Positions 10,491 through 17,486 of a DNA stretch of 64,000 nucleotides are shown here, piece by piece (the first letter of the stretch is position 1; each line of letters opens with the position of its first letter). Both the position numbers and the translations under genes were made by a program. Origin of the DNA: an uncultured Candidatus Poseidoniales archaeon (lineage in GTDB: Archaea > Thermoplasmatota > Poseidoniia > Poseidoniales > Poseidoniaceae); the NCBI GenBank assembly GCA_905181785.1, contig CAJIZC010000009.1, positions 1 through 64,000 on the forward strand. Direction: 5' to 3'. The notes under the pieces are model-generated. The model did not search any database. It worked only from the letters and a program-made list of their open reading frames with translations, and was not told the origin of the DNA.

Positions 10491-11303
10491 ATGACTGAAG
10501 AAGGGACCGTCACGCCAGAGATTCGAATTCAACAACTCGAGGAACAACTCGCCACTGAGACAGACCGTCTTCAGAAGTTGTTCGCAGCCTATGAAGCGGT
10601 TGAGAAGGACCTGTTTGATTCACGAACCGAAAATGAAGTCTTGGAAAAGGAAATCATTGAGCGTGAAATTGAAAAGGAAACTCAAGAAGCACTCCTTAAC
10701 GAACGTGAAATCCGCGTTCGAGAACTTGAACTGCGGGCTGTCAAAGCCGGAAAGCAAGTCGAACACCTCAAGCCCGAACTTGAGAAAATGGAAGAGAAGT
10801 ACTCCCGTGAAAAGGACCGACTTGGCAAGGTGTTTGGAATCGCAGAAGAACTCGATAACGACCTCCGATTGGCTGTTTCAGAAATGAAGGCTCGAGACGA
10901 CTGGTACGTTGACCACATGCAAATTTTCGAAGACCTCAACAAGGCGATTAAGCAACGATACGAAATGATCGAGCGCGCTGTTGAAGCCGAGCGCAAGTCC
11001 CAACACATGTCCCGTGCGTTCACCGAACGAATGGAGGACATGGTCGAAGCGCGAGCAGCAGACATGACCATTGAAGAAGCCGAGCAAACCACTGCGGAAG
11101 GCGATTCAGCATCTGTTGAAATTGTGGGCGAAAACGCAGTTGAAGATCTCCTTGACGATGGGAAACTGAACAACAGCAACACCGCAGCATCGGATGAGTC
11201 AGAAGAATCACCAGAATCACCAGAAGCCGCAAAGGCTGAGCCAGTTGCAACAGAAGCAGATGCTTCAGGTTGGTCAGATGGCGAGGACCCTTGGGCAGAG
11301 TGA
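10491..11303 (+). CDS. Coiled-coil protein with acidic tail, function unknown
   Basis: Unrecognised 270-aa soluble protein. Residues ~10-190 are almost continuous heptad-like coiled coil, rich in Glu, Lys, Arg and Leu (for example IQQLEEQLATETDRLQKL). A low-complexity acidic region of Glu/Ser/Ala/Pro follows (~200-260), and the protein ends in GEDPWAE. There is no signal peptide or membrane segment. The lipid decarboxylase gene starts 9 bases after the stop, so the two may be co-transcribed. The architecture suggests a structural or scaffolding role, but nothing in the sequence names one. Confidence 0.7.
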   Translation: MTEEGTVTPEIRIQQLEEQLATETDRLQKLFAAYEAVEKDLFDSRTENEVLEKEIIEREIEKETQEALLNEREIRVRELELRAVKAGKQVEHLKPELEKMEEKYSREKDRLGKVFGIAEELDNDLRLAVSEMKARDDWYVDHMQIFEDLNKAIKQRYEMIERAVEAERKSQHMSRAFTERMEDMVEARAADMTIEEAEQTTAEGDSASVEIVGENAVEDLLDDGKLNNSNTAASDESEESPESPEAAKAEPVATEADASGWSDGEDPWAE

Positions 11304-11312
11304 GGCCTTAGC

Positions 11313-12161
11313 ATGGGTGTGTTGGCCCACGGAGGTCACGCGCCGGTTTTGATTACCTTCATGATGGGTGTAAGTTCCATCATTGTTGGAACACTTATCG
11401 ATCCACTCAGCGGGCTTGTTCCTTTGTTTGGTATGCTTTGTTTGATGACATCAGCCTTTTTTGTCAATTTTTGGCGCGACCCGGATCGCCCGATCCCAAA
11501 AGCAGCAGGGGTTTTGGTATCGCCCGCTGACGGCCACGTAATGTTCGTTCGTCGAGAACGAGCTACAGGGCGAAGACCATCCAGAAAGGAAATCGATTCT
11601 GGGCACATCGAACATGACGAACTCACGGGCGAATGGGCGCCTGAGCCATGCAAGCATCCGTTGGAATTTGAAACCGAACAACGGTTTGAAGCGGTGCCCG
11701 AAGGCGAAGAAGATGTTCTTGATGTGATTCGAATTGCCATTTTCATGTCGCCACTTGATGTTCACGTGAACCGATCTCCCTTTGCCGCATCCATCGAGCG
11801 GATGGAGCATCGAACCGGAAAGGGCCTCAAGCGCGGGCCGTTCCGCCCGGCTTACAAGAAAGAAAGCCAGTACAACGAACGCGTGAGAACCGTGTTCCTC
11901 AACGATGAAGGCATGCGGATCGAAGTCAATCAAATTTCAGGGGCTTTAGCTCGAACCATTGTGCCATGGAGCGGAATTGGCGACGCAATGCGACGAGGCC
12001 AGCGGTTTGGAATGATCCGTCTTGGTTCTCGAGTCGATGTACGAGCGCCTGCCGTGGCGTTTGAGCCAGCGGTTGTTTCCGCCGAAGCGAACGATCCTGT
12101 TCATCCAAAGGGGCAATTCGTACAAGCCGGCGCCTCGATTTTGTTCCAACCAAAGCCGTGA
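11313..12161 (+). CDS. asd: Archaetidylserine/phosphatidylserine decarboxylase proenzyme
   Basis: Pyruvoyl-dependent membrane decarboxylase that converts archaetidylserine to archaetidylethanolamine, 282 aa. Two hydrophobic segments near the N-terminus are followed by the family motif FWRDPDRPIP. FMSPLDVHVNRSP follows, and the self-cleavage site FGMIRLGSRVD with the Gly-Ser238/239 bond predicted to yield the pyruvoyl Ser239. The LGSR form is typical of the short archaeal/Psd2-like class rather than the long bacterial enzyme. An insertion (~85-125, GRRPSRKEIDSGHIEHDE) between the first conserved motif and the central motif is longer than I expect for the short class. Its substrate could come from the CDP-alcohol phosphatidyltransferase at 50.1 kb. 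Confidence 0.85.
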   Translation: MGVLAHGGHAPVLITFMMGVSSIIVGTLIDPLSGLVPLFGMLCLMTSAFFVNFWRDPDRPIPKAAGVLVSPADGHVMFVRRERATGRRPSRKEIDSGHIEHDELTGEWAPEPCKHPLEFETEQRFEAVPEGEEDVLDVIRIAIFMSPLDVHVNRSPFAASIERMEHRTGKGLKRGPFRPAYKKESQYNERVRTVFLNDEGMRIEVNQISGALARTIVPWSGIGDAMRRGQRFGMIRLGSRVDVRAPAVAFEPAVVSAEANDPVHPKGQFVQAGASILFQPKP

Positions 12162-12217
12162 ACCGCGTCGGTGGTTTCAAACACACTCAGCCAGCCAGTC
12201 AAACAAGGGGGGCTTCG

Positions 12218-13384
12218 ATGTTGAATCAAAAATCACTCACGTTGGTTGGCGAAGGCAACAAAGGGGCCCGAATTCACGATCTGGTCAAAGCGCCCGCCAA
12301 CACACCTTGGGCAAAGGCCAAACAACAGTCTTGGGATGCGAGCGAACCAGCAACGGTTTACTACACACCCGAAACGCTTGCAGATGGGACTCCATGCAGC
12401 GCTGTTACCGTGATTTTGAGAACCAAAGGCTGCCATTGGTGGTGGTCGAGTGGGTGCACATTTTGTGGTTACTTCAACGACACGAGGGACGACGTGACAA
12501 ACGAAGATTTGCATGCACAATGGGCCTACGCCAAAACGAAGTTTGATGATTTCAAAGAACACGCCATGGTCAAGGTTTACACCAGCGGTTCGCTGCTTGA
12601 GGACCGCGAGATCCCCGTGCCTTTCCAAGAAACGGTGTTGCGAGACTGCCAGGAACTCGGAAAGGAACTGATTGTCGAATCGAGGTGCGAGCAACTCACA
12701 GAAGAGAAGTTGGCATGGGCGACATCGATCAACACAAGTTTCGCAGTGGCGATTGGGTTGGAAGCCTACGATGATGAAGTTCTGCGCTTCCACGTCAACA
12801 AGGGCTTCACGACCAAATCTTGGGACAGAGCGGTAACCAACTTGAAGAAATTTAACGTTCGCGTCAAGACCTACCTCATGTTCAAGCCCCCATTCATGAA
12901 CGAAGCCGATGCCCTCTTGCACGGTGTAAAATGGATTGAAGCGGTTGCCGATCGAAGCGATGAGATTTCAGTGAACCCGATGAACATCCAACGCGGGACC
13001 ATCATCGATCGCTTGCACCGACACAATGAGTACCGCCCTCCTTGGTTGTGGTCACTCGTTGAGATGATTCGAAGAGCGCACCCGACCATTCACCCCAACG
13101 ACACCGGGAACGGTGGCGAGGGCCAAATCAGCCGTTTGATTATTCATCCTACTGCAGGCGGAAGGGTACGTGGCGCTCATAACTGCGGTTCATGTGATGC
13201 CGAAGTTGTTGCAGCAATCGAACGCTATGCAGTTTCAGGCGACTTACAAGAATTCCAAGGTCTGTCGTGCGATTGTGAAAAAGCATGGGCCGAAGAGGTT
13301 GCGTTGGAGCATGCACTACCGACCCCGCTGGGCATTTCGAAACCCCGTCGAGGCAACATGTTGGATGCACTCCGAGCCCCTTGA
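12218..13384 (+). CDS. Archaeosine biosynthesis radical SAM enzyme RaSEA
   Basis: Elp3-like radical SAM protein, 388 aa. It is expected to work with ArcS to turn preQ0-lysine at tRNA position 15 into archaeosine. The cluster motif is C72-x7-C80-x2-C83 within RTKGCHWWWSSGCTFCGY, matching the Trp-rich RaSEA signature. Further conserved features are VYTSGSLLE, VESRCEQL, GLEAYDDEVL, NKGF and VKTYLMFKPP. A C-terminal cysteine cluster (HNCGSCDAE ... SCDCEKAW) probably binds zinc. ATG 12218 follows an AAGGGGGG tract; an upstream in-frame start at 12158 would overlap the asd stop. This gene is a strong marker for an archaeal host. Confidence 0.85.
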   Translation: MLNQKSLTLVGEGNKGARIHDLVKAPANTPWAKAKQQSWDASEPATVYYTPETLADGTPCSAVTVILRTKGCHWWWSSGCTFCGYFNDTRDDVTNEDLHAQWAYAKTKFDDFKEHAMVKVYTSGSLLEDREIPVPFQETVLRDCQELGKELIVESRCEQLTEEKLAWATSINTSFAVAIGLEAYDDEVLRFHVNKGFTTKSWDRAVTNLKKFNVRVKTYLMFKPPFMNEADALLHGVKWIEAVADRSDEISVNPMNIQRGTIIDRLHRHNEYRPPWLWSLVEMIRRAHPTIHPNDTGNGGEGQISRLIIHPTAGGRVRGAHNCGSCDAEVVAAIERYAVSGDLQEFQGLSCDCEKAWAEEVALEHALPTPLGISKPRRGNMLDALRAP

Positions 13385-13490
13385 TTGGCTCCCAGCAATC
13401 CATCTTATCCCTCTTTGAAGGGTGTGAATCTTTATCACCGCTGTACGAGTGGGCGGAATATCCCCTATGGGGTCAGTTCGGGTGAACCTC

Positions 13491-13763
13491 ATGACAAACG
13501 CAACAAGTCTGCCAGATGTAACTGTTGGAACCGGTGAACCGGCTTCCAGTCGTATTCTTTTGACCCTCTTCGCAGTTGGCGTAATTGGCCTGCTTGCGTT
13601 GTTCTCGAACGTCTTCGGCTGGGACAACATTCCATTGCTCGGCGAACTCGTTCCATTGATTGGAAACCTTGGCGGCAGCGGCATTTGGTACTACCTCATC
13701 GGACTTTTGATTGGCCTGGGTGCAATTGTAGCATCGCTTCTTACCGAGGTAATCGTCGATTAG
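13491..13763 (+). CDS. Small two-helix membrane protein
   Basis: Unrecognised 90-aa protein with two predicted transmembrane helices (about 20-40 and 63-85), separated by a short loop GWDNIPLLGELVPLIG. A GGTGA ribosome-binding site ends six bases before ATG 13491. It lies 12 bases upstream of the oxidase-like gene and is very probably in the same operon, so it is a candidate accessory subunit of that membrane protein. No heme or copper motif is visible. Confidence 0.7.
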   Translation: MTNATSLPDVTVGTGEPASSRILLTLFAVGVIGLLALFSNVFGWDNIPLLGELVPLIGNLGGSGIWYYLIGLLIGLGAIVASLLTEVIVD

Positions 13764-13775
13764 GAGGTGTGATGC

Positions 13776-15755
13776 ATGGAGACTATTTTCATTACATCCG
13801 GCCTTTTGGTCGCCGCTCTACTTCTGACCGCAAACTACCTTGTCAAGGGGATTGGGGGCATGAGTGCTCCTTTGCAACAAATCGGTATGTTCCTGCTCAA
13901 CAAAGCACCTGCCGGTATCATTGATTTGTTCAGCGACGAGGCTGGAAGCGGCAGCAAGACCTGGATTCGCTTCGGTATGCTGTGGTTTTTGTTTGCGGCA
14001 ATCTCGAGTTTCCTCGGTCTGTGGCACAGTTATGATGCAAACGCCTTGAATTCCTTGGCAAGCATTGGCTGGTCGTATGACGATGGCTCAATGCTAACGG
14101 ATTACACCAATGTTTTCTTTATGACCGCTCTCAATTACATGTTGATCGGTGGCGCACTTGTTGCGGTTTCTCGCACAGCTAAAGGACGACTTGCAAGCGA
14201 GAAGAGCGCATCGATGGTTGCTCTGTTGTTGACCGTATCAACCGCAGCCTACCTCTTGCTTCCTGTCTTGCTCTCATTCGTGAACCTCAACAACGAAGCG
14301 GGCTTGATTGAGACCGTGACCAATGTTTCTTCCCTCGTTCTTGCGGGTCTGCTCCACGTAGCGATTTTGATCAACATCCTGATCACCATTGCGAACCGAT
14401 CATCCGACAACCTCTCTCCAACAACATGGTTCCTCGTGCTTGCGCTCGTCGCTAAGATCCTTGCTGGGTTCATGGCCTTCATTGGCGAACTTGCCGGCTC
14501 TACACAAACCGTATGGATGGCCGAACATGTTCTGACCGGATGGGTCCCACTTGCTCTGATTTTTGGCCTTGCATACCACATCATTCCATACACCACAGGC
14601 ACTCCAATCTGGTCCGAATCCATGCTCAAAGTCAACATGGTTTTGCTGTTCGTTACCGTTCCTCCGTTCTACATGACCGCAGCAACCAGCGCAGAGTTGC
14701 TCCAAAACCTCGGAGCAATTTTGCTAACGCTTGGCATGCTTCCGCTCTTCGCAGGGTCGTTCAACTTGCTGATCACCGCCAAGTCGAACGCAGCAGCCAT
14801 CGTCAAGAGCCCCGGTGCTTTTGCGGCAACAGCGGCTATGCTCGTCTTGCCTTTGTTCACCGTCGGTGGCTACTTCACAGGCATGGATGTGTTTGTCGGC
14901 CTCGGCAACCTTGGAACGATGGCTCAAACCGTCGATCAAGGATTCATGTACACCGTTGGCGGCTTAATGATGCTCGCTAGCGTCTTCACAGCCTATCCTC
15001 TTGCAGCACGCAAGCAACTTGCCAACGCCTCCAACGCTCAACTCGCCGTTTGGTTCACCCTGATTGGTGGCCTGACCTCAACGATCATCCGCTTGATGGG
15101 CAACTTCACCGACCAAGCCGTTCTCAATTCGGGTGTCGAAGACGCCGTATCCTCTTCTGGTGGCTTCCTTTTGGTTTCCTCCGCAATGTTCTACTTGTGT
15201 GCTTTGGCAACCGTTATGGCAGCTCAAATCATGATTCGAACCGGTACACGCGGTAACAGTGATGCCGTGGAGACTGAAGCGGTGAGCGACATCGATACCT
15301 ACACACTGGTCGAAGGTTCAACCACCATCCGAACCCTCCTCGGACGGGGCGTTGGGATCGACACTCACCTTCACATCGGAGAGACCGAAGAAGAGGCAGG
15401 TCCAACCATTATTGCCGTAGGCGCCCATTTGCATAACGAAGAAGTGACCGAATACCCAGAAGACCACGCAGCCCCACCAGAAGAATTGGTTATGCTTGCC
15501 GAATACCTCATGAAATCAGATCAATCGATTTTCGAATTCTTCCAGTCCATTGATTTGGATGACTCGGGCACAGTGGATGGATATGAATTCCAGAAAGCGC
15601 TCAAGAATGCAGACATCGCAAACCTCCCACCTTGGGAGATGGGCGCCCTGCTCGAAGCCGTGGATTTGGACGGCGATGGTAAAATCAACCTGCCAGAACT
15701 TGACATCGCTTTGACCAGAATTCGCAGCAGCCAAGCAACTTCCGAAGAAGAGTGA
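13776..15755 (+). CDS. Heme-copper oxidase subunit I-like protein lacking metal ligands, with EF-hands
   Basis: 659-aa polytopic membrane protein with about 13 helices. Residues 247-335 follow CcoN/NorB closely: WMAEHVLTG, FGLAYHIIPYTTGTP, then the TLGMLP helix. The CcoN-type ligand positions are changed: the low-spin heme His is Y110 (TDYTN), the CuB His pair is PPFY at 296-299, and the GHVHSG ligands are F390/Y392 in QGFMYTVGG. Only H251 remains. A His-rich linker (HLH at 531 and 551) leads to two canonical EF-hand loops, D593-E604 (DLDDSGTVDGYE) and D630-E641 (DLDGDGKINLPE). A perfect GGAGGTG ribosome-binding site precedes ATG 13776. Catalysis of O2 or NO reduction looks impossible; a calcium-linked transport, sensory or assembly role is speculation. 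The fold match is by eye. Confidence 0.6.
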   Translation: METIFITSGLLVAALLLTANYLVKGIGGMSAPLQQIGMFLLNKAPAGIIDLFSDEAGSGSKTWIRFGMLWFLFAAISSFLGLWHSYDANALNSLASIGWSYDDGSMLTDYTNVFFMTALNYMLIGGALVAVSRTAKGRLASEKSASMVALLLTVSTAAYLLLPVLLSFVNLNNEAGLIETVTNVSSLVLAGLLHVAILINILITIANRSSDNLSPTTWFLVLALVAKILAGFMAFIGELAGSTQTVWMAEHVLTGWVPLALIFGLAYHIIPYTTGTPIWSESMLKVNMVLLFVTVPPFYMTAATSAELLQNLGAILLTLGMLPLFAGSFNLLITAKSNAAAIVKSPGAFAATAAMLVLPLFTVGGYFTGMDVFVGLGNLGTMAQTVDQGFMYTVGGLMMLASVFTAYPLAARKQLANASNAQLAVWFTLIGGLTSTIIRLMGNFTDQAVLNSGVEDAVSSSGGFLLVSSAMFYLCALATVMAAQIMIRTGTRGNSDAVETEAVSDIDTYTLVEGSTTIRTLLGRGVGIDTHLHIGETEEEAGPTIIAVGAHLHNEEVTEYPEDHAAPPEELVMLAEYLMKSDQSIFEFFQSIDLDDSGTVDGYEFQKALKNADIANLPPWEMGALLEAVDLDGDGKINLPELDIALTRIRSSQATSEEE

Positions 15756-17062
15756 AACCATCAACGGGAGTGAACAAGGTGCGAATTGGCCTTGTTGGCA
15801 AGCCGAATGTCGGGAAATCAACATTCTTCAGTGCAGCAACACTTGCCAAAGTGGACATCGCAAACTATCCTTTTTGCACCATTGAACCGAACGTAGGTGT
15901 CGCCTTTGTTGCCGCCCGTATGGCTTGCCCGTGCAAGGACATTCGAATGAAATTAGAATCGGAAGGCAGGCTCGAACCTGTTACGGAAGATGACCCTCGA
16001 AAGGGAAGTTTGTGTGAACCAAGAACCGGGTCTTGCATCGGTCATCGACGCCTTGTGCCCTGTTTTTTAGTTGATATTGCAGGACTTGTCCCTGGAGCCA
16101 GCGAAGGGCGGGGGCGTGGAAATGCCTTCCTTGCTGATTTGGCCAATTGCAACGCACTGATCCAGGTGGTCGATGCTGCGGGGAGCACGGACTTGGAAGG
16201 CAACCCCCAAGGGTTGAACCAGCCCACAGAGCTCGCTCGTTCACGGGTGAACGAAGAGATTGAATTTCTTGGCGTAGAACTCGATGCTTGGATTGCTGGA
16301 TTGCTTGCGGACGGGTGGACTCGTGGGGTCCGTCGCGTGCAGGCAGAAGGCGACAAAGGGCTGGTGTCGTACATTCATGAACGCCTCACAGGGCTTGGAG
16401 CCACCCTCAATTTAGTTGGTGCGGCCTATGAGGTATTTCGCACTGAACACACCGACCTTGGCGCACCTTGGGATTGGAGTGAAGCAGTCATTGCTCATTT
16501 GGCCATCCATCTTCGCAAAGCGTTGTTCCCTATACACATCGCAGCAAACAAGTTTGATGTTGCTCCGGATGGCGTATTGGACGGCGTGGTTGCAAACGGA
16601 TGCATCGTGCCGTGCATGGCCGATGTGGAATTGGGCCTCCGCCGTGCAGCAGGAGCGGATTTGATTGGTTATGTTTCAGGTTCCGATGACTTTGAATTTA
16701 CAGACGCTTCATTGTTAAATGAAGCCCAAATGAAAGCGCTTATCCACATGAAAGAACGACTTGCGGCAAATCAAGGGACAGGTGTTTCAGCCGTTTTGGA
16801 CACCGTCTTGTTCGATGAGTTAGAACACATCGTGGTCTATCCGGTTCAAGATGAAGCTCGTTGGACTGATGGTGATGGAAAGGTTCTGCCCGATGCTTTC
16901 GTTGTTCCCGCCAACATTCATGCAAAATCACTCGCCTACAAGGTTCACAGCGATCTTGGCGACGGGTTCATCAGAGGCGTAGACGGACGAAGCCGACGCG
17001 TTGTGGGTTCGGATCACGAACTTCAAGACGGTGATGTGTTGAAGATTCACGCTAAGTCTTGA
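15752..17062 (+). CDS. Obg/YchF-family GTPase with TGS domain
   Basis: Ribosome-associated P-loop NTPase of the archaeal YchF/MJ1332 type, 436 aa. G1 is GKPNVGKST near the N-terminus, G2 lies in the NYPFCTIEPNVG segment, G3 is DIAGLVPGASEG and NKFD is the G4 motif. The C-terminal ~75 residues form a TGS domain (VYPVQDE ... LPDAFVVPANIHAKSLAY ... LQDGDVLKIHAKS). The GTG start overlaps the upstream stop (GTGA); GTG 15770 is an alternative. A cysteine-containing insert (ACPCKDIR ... GSCIGHR) follows the switch I region, as in other archaeal members. Family certain, cellular role known only as translation-related. Confidence 0.88.
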   Translation: MKPSTGVNKVRIGLVGKPNVGKSTFFSAATLAKVDIANYPFCTIEPNVGVAFVAARMACPCKDIRMKLESEGRLEPVTEDDPRKGSLCEPRTGSCIGHRRLVPCFLVDIAGLVPGASEGRGRGNAFLADLANCNALIQVVDAAGSTDLEGNPQGLNQPTELARSRVNEEIEFLGVELDAWIAGLLADGWTRGVRRVQAEGDKGLVSYIHERLTGLGATLNLVGAAYEVFRTEHTDLGAPWDWSEAVIAHLAIHLRKALFPIHIAANKFDVAPDGVLDGVVANGCIVPCMADVELGLRRAAGADLIGYVSGSDDFEFTDASLLNEAQMKALIHMKERLAANQGTGVSAVLDTVLFDELEHIVVYPVQDEARWTDGDGKVLPDAFVVPANIHAKSLAYKVHSDLGDGFIRGVDGRSRRVVGSDHELQDGDVLKIHAKS

Positions 17063-17449
17063 TCAGTGGCCTTCAGGTCGCTCGTACGGCGGTGTAAGCC
17101 GTGCTAAATCTCCGGAGTATTGTCCACCGCGATAGATGAACCACACCGGAGTGAGAAGGGTCATGGCGAGCAAAACCAACAGGAAGTACAATCCCCATGG
17201 CTGCACGTCCCTAAGCACCATGATCCAAAGTGTCCAAAGCAATGGGATGTAAAGGAAAATACTGTACCTCCGAGCAATAATCTGCAGACGCGCACTTCCT
17301 AGCCCGCTGTCAAACATGTTTGCAGCGTCCTCTTTAGAAACGAGTCCTTGGTCGACACCGCACCGAACGCACATCTGCGTCTTTGGTCCATTTCCATGGA
17401 TGAATTGTTCGCGTGGGTAGGTGCTTGAGCAATGACGGCAGGTTGGCAT
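17063..17449 (-). CDS. Zinc-ribbon membrane protein
   Basis: 128-aa protein with an N-terminal zinc ribbon (CRHC at 4-7, CVRC at 27-30) and two hydrophobic helices at about 64-82 and 85-105. It has a short soluble C-terminal end. The stop codon abuts that of the GTPase gene, so the genes converge. The family is not recognised; a small membrane adaptor is the most that can be inferred. Confidence 0.65.
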   Translation of the reverse strand: MPTCRHCSSTYPREQFIHGNGPKTQMCVRCGVDQGLVSKEDAANMFDSGLGSARLQIIARRYSIFLYIPLLWTLWIMVLRDVQPWGLYFLLVLLAMTLLTPVWFIYRGGQYSGDLARLTPPYERPEGH

Positions 17450-17486
17450 GGTCTTCCCTCAAGGTGTTCCAAATGCTCACGATTCT

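Noticed and set aside
13776-15755. Functional terminal oxidase
   Set aside because: Five of the six ligand histidines expected from CcoN are replaced, so respiration by this protein is not supported.
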